NCBI GenBank assembly: GCA_035528415.1
Contig: DATKYQ010000022.1
Location: 124,001 to 188,000 of the forward strand
DNA length: 64,000 bases
Source: DATKYQ01 sp035528415
GTDB lineage: Bacteria > Myxococcota > B64-G9
Direction: 5' to 3'
Within the stretch, counting starts at the first letter, position 1. The number at the start of each line of letters is the position of its first letter. Positions 16,028 to 24,847 of the stretch are shown here, in pieces. The translations under genes and the position numbers were made by a program. The notes beneath the pieces were generated by a model that was not told the origin of the DNA, did no database searches, and was given only the letters and a program-made list of their open reading frames with translations.

Positions 16028-17077
16028 TCAGTAGGTGACGGTCACCTTGGTCAGGCCGCGCGGCTTGTCCAGCGGGCAACCACGGGCGGCCGCTAAGTGC
16101 ATGGCGAACAACTGTCCCGGAACCACTGCCAGCAGGGGGCTCAGCCATTCGGGCAAGCCGGATCCGTAGGCCAGGGGCGTTGTGGCTTGGGCTCGCAACC
16201 TTTTGTTATCGGAGATGACGATCAGCTCGGCCCGGCGTTTCGAAAGCGCCCCCGCCAGCGCCAGCATGTCGGCCAGCGTCTTGCCGCTCGGCGCGATCAA
16301 CATGACGGGAAAACCCTCCTCGACCACGGCTATCGGCCCGTGGCGAAAATCCGCGCTGGAGGACGGCTCGGCATTCAGGTAGGCAAGCTCCTTGAGCTTC
16401 AAAGACAGCTCGAAGGCAGTGGAATAGTTGTAGCCGCGACCGATGACTGCCAGGCGCTGCATGTAGCGATAGCGTTCCGCCGCCGCGGCGATTGGTTCGG
16501 CCCCATCCAGTACCGCCTGCAGCGCTTGCGGCACTCGCGCGAGTTTCTCGATATCTTTTTCGCTGCCGCGCAGCGCGACGCTCAACATGGCAAGCGAAAG
16601 CAACTGAGCCGTGTACGACTTGGTCGCGGCCACGCTGCGCTCGACCCCGGCATGAAGAGGAATGACGTCGTCGGCCAGATCGGCAAGCGGGCTACCAGGT
16701 GTATTGGTGATGACCAGTGTTCGGCTTCCCTGGCGGCGCGCCTCCTCGAGCACCCGACCCAGGTCTTTGGAAGCACCTGACTGGGATATTGCCAGCACCA
16801 GGCATCCGGAAAGGTCAGGGGGTTGCTTGTAGAGGGTGAACAGCGAGGGCGCGGCCATGGCCGTCACCAGGCTGTTGCGGGCACCGAAAAGATACTTGCC
16901 GTACAGGCCGGCGTTGTCCGAGGACCCGCGGGCCACCATGAATACCGTTCTTACGGCAGAGCGCTTGGCAGAACGCTTGATCGACGCGCCAATTTTTCGT
17001 GTGCGTTTACTCTCCCTGGCAAGCAACCTCTCCAACACGGCCGGCTGCGAGTAGATTTCTTTCTCGATTTGGCTCAT
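16028..17077 (-). CDS. SIS-domain sugar-phosphate isomerase/deaminase (GlmS isomerase-like)
   Basis: A 349-residue protein with two SIS domains (about 35-175 and 200-335), equivalent to the isomerase half of GlmS without the glutaminase domain. Motifs are VARGSSDNAGLYGKYLFG, LAISQSGASKDLGRVLEEAR, GVERSVAATKSYTAQLL and GRGYNYSTAFELSLKLKELA, then AEPSSSADFRHGP. It most likely interconverts glucosamine-6-phosphate and fructose-6-phosphate or an analogous amino-sugar phosphate (GlmD/NagB-II type). It starts 33 bases after the DegT aminotransferase stop, so a role in amino-sugar supply for a polysaccharide made with those neighbours is plausible. Confidence 0.85.
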   Translation of the reverse strand: MSQIEKEIYSQPAVLERLLARESKRTRKIGASIKRSAKRSAVRTVFMVARGSSDNAGLYGKYLFGARNSLVTAMAAPSLFTLYKQPPDLSGCLVLAISQSGASKDLGRVLEEARRQGSRTLVITNTPGSPLADLADDVIPLHAGVERSVAATKSYTAQLLSLAMLSVALRGSEKDIEKLARVPQALQAVLDGAEPIAAAAERYRYMQRLAVIGRGYNYSTAFELSLKLKELAYLNAEPSSSADFRHGPIAVVEEGFPVMLIAPSGKTLADMLALAGALSKRRAELIVISDNKRLRAQATTPLAYGSGLPEWLSPLLAVVPGQLFAMHLAAARGCPLDKPRGLTKVTVTY

Positions 17078-17110
17078 GGATACAAACTTACTCAGAGCAA
17101 TGCAGTCCGG

Positions 17111-18193
17111 TCAAGAAAGCTCGCGCAGGGCGCGGCAGACTCGGTCAATATCGGCCTTCGTCAGCTGTGTGTGCATCGGCAGGAAAAACGACGAGCGGCC
17201 CAGCATTTCCGCCACCGGCAGCTCACAGCGGGCCGAGTCGCGATAGGCAGGATGCAGGTGGACGGGGACTACGCCGGCCTGACAGCCTATTCCACGGGAC
17301 GTAAGGCGCGAAAGCAGGCGCTCGCGGGACAACGGCGCTTCTGCACGCAGGCGAACCACGTATGACTGGAAAACGGTCTTGCCGTCAATTTCCGGAAGGA
17401 TAAGCCAGTCGATGCCCGAAAGACCGCTGGCGTACCACTCGGCCACCCGCCTTCTTTTTGCAATCAGCTCGGGCAACTTGCGAAGTTGCACGCGTCCCAT
17501 GGCGGCAGCCTGTTCGCTCATGCGAAAGTTATAGCCGGCTTCTTGGGCCAACCCGTCCTTCAGGCCGTGCGCCCGCAGGCGCCGGAGGCGCTCGGCCAAG
17601 CCGGCCTTAGCGGTTGCGATCATCCCCCCTTCGCCCGTGGTGATGACCTTGCGCGGGTGGAAGGAAAAGCAGGCCGTCTGAGCTACCGATCCATCGACCG
17701 CACCGAGCGCACAGGCGGCGTCCTCCAGCAAGCCTGCCCGTCCGGCCAGTGCGCGCAAGGCCGCCGTGTTCGCAAGTCGGCCGAACTGGTGCACGGGCAC
17801 GATTAACACCGTGCGCTCACTGAGCAAGGCGCCTGCCGAGCGCGGGCAGATGTTGTAGCTGTCCTGCTCGACATCGGCGGGAACCACGCTCGCGCCCCGC
17901 AGGGCAACTGCGTTGGCGGTGGCAACAAAGGTATAGGATGGAACGATCACCTCGTCGCCCGGCCCCACACCGCTCGTGTACAGGGCCAGCAAGAGGGCCG
18001 CACTTCCCGAACTGACAGCAATCGCATGCCGGAAGCCCGTCGCCACGCACAACTCGCGCTCGAACGACTCTACCTCGGGTCCGGCCGTAAGGCAGCCCGA
18101 GCGCAGAACACGCTCACAAGCCCGCTCTTCACCCTCGCCCAGCGACGGCCGCCAGAGCGCGAGCGGGTGCTCACCAGATGCTTTCCGGGACAT
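17111..18193 (-). CDS. DegT/DnrJ/EryC1/StrS-family PLP aminotransferase
   Basis: A 360-residue PLP enzyme that installs an amino group on a nucleotide keto-sugar. SSGSAALLLAL is the cofactor phosphate loop, GDEVIVPSYTFVATANAV and LLEDAACALGA follow, and the Schiff-base Lys lies in SFHPRKVITTGEGGMI; NFRMSEQAAAMGRVQL is also family-typical. The start (18193) overlaps the stop of the Wza-like lipoprotein gene by 23 bases, which ties amino-sugar formation to capsule or exopolysaccharide export. Confidence 0.92.
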   Translation of the reverse strand: MSRKASGEHPLALWRPSLGEGEERACERVLRSGCLTAGPEVESFERELCVATGFRHAIAVSSGSAALLLALYTSGVGPGDEVIVPSYTFVATANAVALRGASVVPADVEQDSYNICPRSAGALLSERTVLIVPVHQFGRLANTAALRALAGRAGLLEDAACALGAVDGSVAQTACFSFHPRKVITTGEGGMIATAKAGLAERLRRLRAHGLKDGLAQEAGYNFRMSEQAAAMGRVQLRKLPELIAKRRRVAEWYASGLSGIDWLILPEIDGKTVFQSYVVRLRAEAPLSRERLLSRLTSRGIGCQAGVVPVHLHPAYRDSARCELPVAEMLGRSSFFLPMHTQLTKADIDRVCRALRELS

Positions 18194-18767
18194 AAACGAT
18201 ATCGCCGGGTCTCAGGGCGAAGTTCTTGGCCTTGCCCTCGGCGATGGCTTCGACCGGAACCGGGAACTTCTTCTCGTCGCCTTCGACTATGCGGGTGATG
18301 CTGGTGTCGTTCTTGGCCGCCAGCTTGGTGAAGCCGCCGGCCATGCTGACCGCCTGGATTACCGTCATGCGGTCTTCGTACCTGAAGGTGCCGGGTTTAT
18401 TGACCTGGCCGAACACGGATACCTTCTTGGAGTTGTACTCTTTTACTAAAATACTCACCTGGGGATTCCTGAGGTACTTCTCCCCAAGCCGGGACTGGAT
18501 CAGATCGGCCGCGTCGGAACTGGCCAGGCCGTCCACCTGAACCTTACCGATCAACGGGAAGCTGATCGAGCCGTTTGATGAAACCCGGTAGATGCCGCTG
18601 AGATCCTTTTCGTCGTAGACCTTGACCTCGAAGACGTCGCCGGGCCCCAGCGTAGAAGCGGGCCTCACGGCGGTCAGCGACACCTTGGGAGTCTCGGGCG
18701 TTCGAGAAAACCAGCAGGCCGAAAGCCCAACAGACAACACCAAACTCGAGATCAAAAAACGTCTCAT
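18171..18767 (-). CDS. Polysaccharide export lipoprotein (Wza/OMA family)
   Basis: A 198-residue lipoprotein. The signal peptide ends in the lipobox LSVGLSAC, the Poly_export domain (about 38-115) begins LGPGDVFEVKVYDEKDLSG, and one SLBB domain follows (VSVFGQVNKPGTFRYEDRMT). It is shorter than E. coli Wza (about 380 residues) and has one SLBB domain and no amphipathic C-terminal helix, so it resembles the short outer-membrane auxiliary proteins of myxobacterial and deltaproteobacterial systems. The downstream outer-membrane barrel gene is upstream in transcription and may supply the pore. No Wzc or Wzx/Wzy gene is in the window. Confidence 0.92.
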   Translation of the reverse strand: MRRFLISSLVLSVGLSACWFSRTPETPKVSLTAVRPASTLGPGDVFEVKVYDEKDLSGIYRVSSNGSISFPLIGKVQVDGLASSDAADLIQSRLGEKYLRNPQVSILVKEYNSKKVSVFGQVNKPGTFRYEDRMTVIQAVSMAGGFTKLAAKNDTSITRIVEGDEKKFPVPVEAIAEGKAKNFALRPGDIVYVPESIW

Positions 18768-18801
18768 GAGTAATCCTGGTTCAAATATCCTGCCAATAGG
18801 T

Positions 18802-20064
18802 TCAGTAGTCCACCCCGATATGCAGGGTGACCATGTGCTTGTAGTAGTCCACTCCTCCAGCGCCGGCCAGCGGCTGCGTCCAACCGGAGAAGCGGGCCTG
18901 GATCGCGTAGGCCAGGCCCAGCTCGAACCAGTCGAGGATGTGGTAGTCGAAGTTCAGCCCTCCGCTCAGGACGTGATCCGAGCGGCCGCCCTGGTTGGCC
19001 AGGTCGGCTGTCACGCCGTCTCCGTACGACAGGTAGTCATAGGCGACATCCAGAGACAGGCTGAACTTGCCGGCGATTTGTTGCCGCAAGCGCGCGTAGG
19101 CGTGGTCCTGCCCGAACCAGGCGAATAGCACCACCGGCTGGAAGTTGCGCGAGTAGCCGGCCTGGATGAAGGTCGTGGCGGCGCGATAGGTGATCTCGGC
19201 CTGCCCGATGGCCGAGCGGTAGTTCGAGCCGCTGTAACCCGTTCGCTCGGGCAACAGGCTATCGCCGTAGCCGGCCTTTATGGCGACCGCGATGCTGGGA
19301 GTGATCTGACCCAGCAGGCCGACCGTTGCGCGGATGGCGTTGACGTCCATGTTCTTGCCGCCGCCCGAATAGCTATTGGGATAGCGCCTGATGTCTGAAT
19401 CGAAATCGACGCTCAGCGCGGTCTTGGGAAGGAACTTCCACTTGCCCGAGAAGTAGGCCCGGTGCGCGTAGCTGGAAAGAGCCCTTGATTCGGTCCCCGA
19501 GTCGTCGAACCAGTCGATGAAGAAACCATAGGCCAGATCGAACATCAAGGCGCCGCCGCCGGGTTTGATCTGCAGGTGTGCCTTGGCCTCGTTGTCGGTG
19601 CGGTCATACTTGCCCGTGAGCGAGTTGTAGCGCGGATCGCTGGTCCTCGAGAAGTTGTCCTCGACGAAGAAGCTAACCTTCCCCTTGGGGTTGAAGCCGA
19701 CCTGCATGCTGGCCTCGCCGGCGAAGGTGCTCAGGTCGCTGGAACGGCTTTTGTCCACCCCGAAGTAGTAGTCGTACCCCACGTGCGCGTCCAGTTCGAA
19801 GGAGACCTTCTCTGAGGGAAAGCTCAAGGTGAGGCCGGGCCTGATCCTGAGAGCCAGGTCGAAGAAGCTGTTGCTGGTGGCATAGCTGGGGTTGGAGTCG
19901 TAAACCAGATCGAGGTCGAGTGCCGGGTGCAAGCGGCCTTCGCCGGCCTTGATTCCCAATCCGCGAGCCGCGCACAGCCGGCTGCCTCCCGCGATCAATA
20001 ATATTACGATCAGAAAGCTATGTATGGTCCTAATGCAGGTCTGTTTCATGGTTGTCGTGCCCAT
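18802..20064 (-). CDS. Outer-membrane beta-barrel protein of the exopolysaccharide operon
   Basis: A 420-residue protein with a signal peptide (hydrophobic FLIVILLIAGGSRLCAA) and a body of alternating amphipathic strands (PALDLDLVYDSNPSYAT, FELDAHVGYDYYFGVD, KVSFFVEDNFSRTSD) ending VDYYKHMVTLHIGVDY with a terminal aromatic, the pattern of outer-membrane barrels. Such barrels often accompany Wza-type lipoproteins with a short export domain. It is transcribed just before the Wza-like gene with a 34-base gap. The start may be ATG 20064 or ATG 20049; neither has a clear ribosome-binding site. Confidence 0.8.
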   Translation of the reverse strand: MGTTTMKQTCIRTIHSFLIVILLIAGGSRLCAARGLGIKAGEGRLHPALDLDLVYDSNPSYATSNSFFDLALRIRPGLTLSFPSEKVSFELDAHVGYDYYFGVDKSRSSDLSTFAGEASMQVGFNPKGKVSFFVEDNFSRTSDPRYNSLTGKYDRTDNEAKAHLQIKPGGGALMFDLAYGFFIDWFDDSGTESRALSSYAHRAYFSGKWKFLPKTALSVDFDSDIRRYPNSYSGGGKNMDVNAIRATVGLLGQITPSIAVAIKAGYGDSLLPERTGYSGSNYRSAIGQAEITYRAATTFIQAGYSRNFQPVVLFAWFGQDHAYARLRQQIAGKFSLSLDVAYDYLSYGDGVTADLANQGGRSDHVLSGGLNFDYHILDWFELGLAYAIQARFSGWTQPLAGAGGVDYYKHMVTLHIGVDY

Positions 20065-20111
20065 CCAGGATTCGTTCCTGCGCTTGTTTTAGCGTTGTCT
20101 AGCCAACAATC

Positions 20112-20131
20112 CCACGGATTCCGTGGAATCC
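20112..20131. repeat. Overlapping palindromes upstream of the barrel gene
   Basis: CCACGGATTCCGTGG and GGATTCCGTGGAATCC overlap within these 20 bases, about 50-65 bases upstream of the beta-barrel start. There is no T-run on the minus strand, so it is not a typical terminator of the preceding gene. It could be an operator for the export operon or an mRNA hairpin. Confidence 0.35.
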
Positions 20132-20165
20132 AGAAAAAATCAATTCAGTATAAAAATCCCCGCCC

Positions 20166-20717
20166 TTACTGGTAGGGGCTTGCCGCCGGCGGTCTAATCA
20201 CGGGTGTCTCGGGCAGTTTCACGTCAGTCGGATCCTGCTCCGGGACCTTGTCCTTGTCCACCTCCACCTCAACCGTTGTTTTGCCCACCGCGAAGGCCAA
20301 CTCACCGACGCACTGCTCGGCCTCGCTCCGGAGCACTTTTATCTTTTGATGTGAAATGGAGATCTTGTGGAACTCGTGGGCCGCGGTGTCCTTCTCCCCC
20401 TTGGCCAGCGCTTCCTGAAGCGTCATCTCGGCTTGCTCGGAAATGCGAATCAGGCCCTTGATGCTGGTGAGCTTCTCGTTGACGCAGTTGACCTTGATGA
20501 CGTCCTTCTCCTCACGCGCTTCCTTGAGCAGCTTCAGCACGTGACCTAAGACATCTCGCATCTCGTCCAGGTACGATCTCGACCGGTCTTGCTTCTCGGT
20601 GCCCGAGAGACCGGCAGACTTGGCAAAGTCGGTGTCGGCGGTGCTCGCCGGCTTGTCTTGCGCAAATACAGTGGTTGACAACAAGATCACCAATGTCAGC
20701 GAAACTATCCTCATCAT
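20166..20717 (-). CDS. Exported helical protein of unknown function
   Basis: A 183-residue protein with a signal peptide (MMRIVSLTLVILLSTTVFA then QDK) and a mostly helical middle (DEMRDVLGHVLKLLKEAREE, MTLQEALAKGEKDTAAHEF), then a charged, Pro-rich tail ending AASPYQ. Two Cys (in VNCVNEK and AEQCVGEL) could pair in the periplasm. The frame extends 38 codons upstream, but GGAGG seven bases before ATG 20717 fixes the start. I do not recognise a family. It has its own near-perfect promoter, so it is probably expressed strongly and monocistronically or leads into the export operon downstream. Confidence 0.8.
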   Translation of the reverse strand: MMRIVSLTLVILLSTTVFAQDKPASTADTDFAKSAGLSGTEKQDRSRSYLDEMRDVLGHVLKLLKEAREEKDVIKVNCVNEKLTSIKGLIRISEQAEMTLQEALAKGEKDTAAHEFHKISISHQKIKVLRSEAEQCVGELAFAVGKTTVEVEVDKDKVPEQDPTDVKLPETPVIRPPAASPYQ

Positions 20718-20787
20718 TCGCGCACCTCCATAGAGCAATCCAACACCCCGAAACAGCAGATTATTATTCCCCGCAAGGTGCCGTGAC

Positions 20788-20815
20788 ATTATAGGCTCCC
20801 AAACGTCATTGTCAA
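20788..20815 (-). promoter_or_regulatory. Consensus sigma-70 promoter for the exported helical protein
   Basis: On the minus strand a perfect TTGACA (20815-20810) and a perfect TATAAT (20793-20788) are separated by 16 bases. Transcription would start near 20780 and give a leader of about 60 bases before ATG 20717. This is the best promoter match I found in the window. Confidence 0.85.
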
Positions 20816-20879
20816 CTCTTTTGAGAACCAATAGCAGTGACTTGTATCACATATAATTTACTATTATTTCAAACACTTG

Positions 20880-23800
20880 CTACTTCCTGATAACCACTTC
20901 GGCGCTTTGGACAGGCGTACTCGACCGTGATCCGTCGCTAGCCGACACCATGCATTGCCAGATGTCGTTGCCACTGGTCAGGCGAGCGGGCACTCTGTCC
21001 GTCTGTGGCGCGAAAGGTTGTTTCAGGCCGTCTTTGTACCAGGCGAAATTGTATCTGACCCGATCGCCGTCGGGATCCTGCGCCTGGCTCTCTATCTTGC
21101 AACGCAATTCATCGTTATCTCCGGGATCGGCCGGCACGACTCCCACCCCCGGCGCAGTCGGCTCGGCATTTGCGATGTCGACAGACACCTCGGCCGGCGC
21201 ACCGCTCAACTCGCCGTCGGACGCAGCTGCGCGGCACAACCAGCGTTGTCCTTTTCTGGTATGCGAAGCAGCCAACAGGCGGCCTACCTGCTTGGGCTTG
21301 CCCGTAGGGCGCTCCTTGCCCTTAAGCTGGAACCAGGCGTAGCTATGCGTCAGGCTGTCTCCGTCCGGGTCGGGAGTCGGACCCGCAAGGTGGCAGAAGA
21401 GATCATCGGATGACAGCGGCAGGCGAGGCCGAATCTCCACACGGGGCAGCCCCGGCGGCGAGTCGGCGACGACAACCGTGGCATAGTTAGGCTTGCTCGA
21501 AAGCTCACCGTCAGAGGCTGTCACCTCGACCCGCCACTTCTGACCCTTTTTGAGCAACCCGGCCGGGATCGTGCCGCTTGTCCCGGCTGAGACAAACTTC
21601 CGGCCGTCAACGGTCCATACGTTGCGCAACTTGACCTCGTCTCCGTCGGGATCCTGCGTCGCCCGAGTCACCCGACAGGCAAGGGAATCCGTGACGCGTG
21701 GCCGATCTGGTTTGAGAACGATGGCCGGGGCCGGCGGAGGCCGATTGCCGATCTCGATCTCGGCTCGACAAGCGGGACCATTCGATTCGCCATCGCCGGG
21801 AGTAGCCACAACCATCCAGCGCTGGCCTCGCTTCACCAGACTGCCGGCGACCTTCTCGGACGCCGGATTCATTGTCATGGCCTGGTCGTCTTTGTACCAG
21901 CGGTAGCGCATCTCCAGGCGGTCACCGTCCGCATCACTCGATTGGCCCGTAAGCTCGGTGAATAACGCCTGGCCGCTTTTGGGCTTGTCCGGCTTGATCG
22001 CAATCCGACAGCCCGTGGGGAGAGAGTTCTGCACCTCGAACCACTGGCTCGTCTCGGATCCTGTTGTCGTACCGTCTGATGGAATCACCCTGGACAGGTA
22101 GCGGGTGTTCTTGCGTGTCTTGTCCGAAGGCAAGCTGAACAATCCCGGGCCCCTTTGAATCTCGCGTTTTACACCTTTCGCGTCTACCCGGTACCAGATC
22201 ACTTCCTGGCTGATTTTGTCACCATCGGGATCGCGGGCCGGCTTGACGATTTTCAGCGCCAGATCCGAAGTGGTCTTCGGCCTGGGATCGGCGGCGGCGA
22301 AGACCGCCGGATGCGGAGGAGCGTTGCCGATTGTCACCTTGGCCCGGGCAGGCTTTCCCTTGCCCTCGCCGTCAGTGGGCGTGACCGAAACGCTCCAATC
22401 TTCGCCCTTGTGCGTCTCGCCGGCCGGCAGCGAGAAATGCCGCGCATGCGGGCCGCGATAGGGTTTCTGGGCCCTTCGCCAGGCGACATCATATGTTAGC
22501 CGGTCACGGTCGTCATCGACCGCCGGGCTCTTTACTTCGACTGTAAGGTCATCGAGCGTAGTCGGTGAGCCGGGCAAGATGCGAATTTCCAAAGCTGAGG
22601 GGACGGAATTCGCGACTTCGACTTCGGCCCGCGTCTTGGCTCCTTCTTCCCGGCCGTCAAACGATATTACTTCCAGACCAATTTTATCGTGCTTGGCGGC
22701 CATGCCGGGCGGCAACACAGCCGTGTCGAGCGGCAAGTTCAGGGGTTTTCCTCCGGCTGTCCACAGATAACGGTATGACACCTTGTCATGGTCGGGGTCG
22801 CGCCCGGGCTTGTCGACGACTACTTTCACGGCCTGGCTCACTGTCGGTCGCGCCGGATCGAGGTGCACCACGGCAGCGGAGGGAGCGGTATTGGAAACCA
22901 AGATCGTGGATCTCGCCGGCATTCCTTTTTCTTCGCCGTCGTCGGGTGTCACTACCACCGTCCATCGTTGCCCGGCCAGAGTGCGCGCGGACGGCACCGC
23001 GTTCCTGTGCAACTTCTTGACCGGCAGGCGGTCCTTCAGCCAGGCCACTCCATAGCGGATCTTGTCGCCGTCTGCGTCCCGGGAGCCACGGACAATCTTC
23101 AGCTTCAAGTCGTCTGAGCACCTGGCGGTATCCGGCTGAATGACGACATCGGGGGACTCGGGCGGGGTATTGCGCACGCGCACGACCGCGCTTTTGAACA
23201 CCGGCCCCTTGGCCGTCGCCTGCAGCGTGAATCGCCAGCGTTGGTGCTTACGGGTGGCGTCCGCCGGGATCTCGCGGGCGCCGTCCAGCCGCTGCACCGT
23301 CTTTCCATTCATTTCCCAACGAATGATTGTCTGCGGCTCGGGATCGCCGTCCAGGTCGAAGAACCTGTAGGACAGGCGAATAGTATCAGTGCTGAAAGGC
23401 TCGGCCGGCGAGATCGCCAGATTCGCGTAACGCGGAGGGTTGGGATGCGATCTGGCGCTTCTGGTCGTGTCGCGCCCTTCCATGGGCCATACCAGGGGTT
23501 CCAGGTTGCCACCCTTTTTGATCATGCTGTAGGCCGAAAGAGACCCGTTGCGACTAACCGCAATGATCTCCACCAGGCCGTCGCCGTTCAAGTCCGCCAA
23601 CGTGGGAGCCACATCGATACGCTCGGGGAACCTGACCGGGAAGCCGGGGTAGCGTTGCCCGTTGTCACGGTAGACGATCAAGCGGCTCTTCTCAGTGCCC
23701 ACGGCAATCTCCGGCCGGCCGTCCCGATCAATGTCTCCCACAACCGCCGATGCGCGCAGGCGCCCGCCGACCTTGACTGGAAATCCCTTGATTTTCCGTC

Positions 23801-24749
23801 CGCCCTTTCCGATTGCGTGCAACAGACCGTCGCCCCCGGCGACGATCACGTCGACAACGCCGTCAGCGTCCAGATCCGCCAGGGCAGGCGTTGAATAGAC
23901 ACGATATCCCGTCGCAACCGGAAAGCCGTCCGCCTGCGAGCCATCCTCGTTTAACGCGTAAATCTTGTAGTCCTTCGAGCCGAAAATGATCTCGAAAACA
24001 CCGTCATCATCTGTATCGCCCAGTACGGGCTGTGATGAAATTGTGTACTTGGCCTTGAAAGGAAAACCGGCCAGTTCACGGCCCGCAGCCGACCAGGCAT
24101 GCAGAAAACCTTTCTCGTCACCAAACAGCATGACAGCGTTATTCCGTCCTCCGGGCTTGAAGCGGCCGACCGTAACCGAGGTGGACACGGGCGCACCGCA
24201 GCCTGCCGGGTATCCCGCCAGAACTCGGCCGGCAGGTGTAATGGCGTACACCTTGCCGCCTCGCGTGGCGCAGACGATCTCCGCCCGCCCGTCAGCGTTG
24301 ATGTCTACGAGCGTAGGCGGTCCAGCAAGAACATCGTCAAGAAGCACCGGAAAACCAGCCACGGGTTTAGCGGCACCGTCAAGGGCGCGCAGCCGCTTGT
24401 CGCTGGTTCCGAAGAACACCAAAGGCCTGGCCGAGCCGGCGGGGCCAAGTCTCGCCGCCGACAACCCCGTCACCAACGATACGCCCGGTTCCATCTTGAC
24501 GGGGAATCCCTCGGCCGGGTTACCGTCGGCCTCGATTACATGCAGGGCATGCTGCGAACCGATCAGCAACTCGAGTTGCCCATCGGCGTCAATGTCGAAC
24601 GCCAGGGGAGGGCCGCTCTCGACGCTATCTTCAAGTTGTACCGGAAACCCCCTCAGTTTGGAGGCCGCGGCGGGGTGAGCGGACAGCGCCAACAAGATTC
24701 CGACACTCGCCGCCAATACCGCTCGTACCGACGTAGTTTTTGCCCCCAT
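20880..24749 (-). CDS. Large exported FG-GAP propeller / Ig-like repeat protein
   Basis: A 1289-residue secreted protein. After the signal peptide (LAASVGILLALSAHPAAA), residues 30-425 form a seven-bladed FG-GAP/VCBS propeller with Ca-binding-like loops DIDADGQLEL, DINADGRAEI, DTDDDGVFEI, DLDADGVVDV, DIDRDGRPEI and DLNGDGLVEI. From about residue 435 nine copies of a roughly 95-residue beta-sandwich module follow, each with a DPDGDxxxY core, a W in the middle, KGQRWxVxVTPxDG and a terminal NxxP. The last module ends in STPVQSAEVVIRK. No membrane anchor or sorting signal is obvious, so it could be secreted or bound to the surface. It lies 98 bases downstream of the cyclic-nucleotide-binding gene in the same direction. 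An adhesin-like role is only an inference. Confidence 0.9.
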   Translation of the reverse strand: MGAKTTSVRAVLAASVGILLALSAHPAAASKLRGFPVQLEDSVESGPPLAFDIDADGQLELLIGSQHALHVIEADGNPAEGFPVKMEPGVSLVTGLSAARLGPAGSARPLVFFGTSDKRLRALDGAAKPVAGFPVLLDDVLAGPPTLVDINADGRAEIVCATRGGKVYAITPAGRVLAGYPAGCGAPVSTSVTVGRFKPGGRNNAVMLFGDEKGFLHAWSAAGRELAGFPFKAKYTISSQPVLGDTDDDGVFEIIFGSKDYKIYALNEDGSQADGFPVATGYRVYSTPALADLDADGVVDVIVAGGDGLLHAIGKGGRKIKGFPVKVGGRLRASAVVGDIDRDGRPEIAVGTEKSRLIVYRDNGQRYPGFPVRFPERIDVAPTLADLNGDGLVEIIAVSRNGSLSAYSMIKKGGNLEPLVWPMEGRDTTRSARSHPNPPRYANLAISPAEPFSTDTIRLSYRFFDLDGDPEPQTIIRWEMNGKTVQRLDGAREIPADATRKHQRWRFTLQATAKGPVFKSAVVRVRNTPPESPDVVIQPDTARCSDDLKLKIVRGSRDADGDKIRYGVAWLKDRLPVKKLHRNAVPSARTLAGQRWTVVVTPDDGEEKGMPARSTILVSNTAPSAAVVHLDPARPTVSQAVKVVVDKPGRDPDHDKVSYRYLWTAGGKPLNLPLDTAVLPPGMAAKHDKIGLEVISFDGREEGAKTRAEVEVANSVPSALEIRILPGSPTTLDDLTVEVKSPAVDDDRDRLTYDVAWRRAQKPYRGPHARHFSLPAGETHKGEDWSVSVTPTDGEGKGKPARAKVTIGNAPPHPAVFAAADPRPKTTSDLALKIVKPARDPDGDKISQEVIWYRVDAKGVKREIQRGPGLFSLPSDKTRKNTRYLSRVIPSDGTTTGSETSQWFEVQNSLPTGCRIAIKPDKPKSGQALFTELTGQSSDADGDRLEMRYRWYKDDQAMTMNPASEKVAGSLVKRGQRWMVVATPGDGESNGPACRAEIEIGNRPPPAPAIVLKPDRPRVTDSLACRVTRATQDPDGDEVKLRNVWTVDGRKFVSAGTSGTIPAGLLKKGQKWRVEVTASDGELSSKPNYATVVVADSPPGLPRVEIRPRLPLSSDDLFCHLAGPTPDPDGDSLTHSYAWFQLKGKERPTGKPKQVGRLLAASHTRKGQRWLCRAAASDGELSGAPAEVSVDIANAEPTAPGVGVVPADPGDNDELRCKIESQAQDPDGDRVRYNFAWYKDGLKQPFAPQTDRVPARLTSGNDIWQCMVSASDGSRSSTPVQSAEVVIRK

Positions 24750-24847
24750 TTAGTCACCTCGCTCGTAAAAAAGGATCACCATCATCCATCCCAAAGCCCG
24801 CCCTCGTCAACAGGCGTTAATCGGCACTTTTTACCGAAAGCTTGAGC

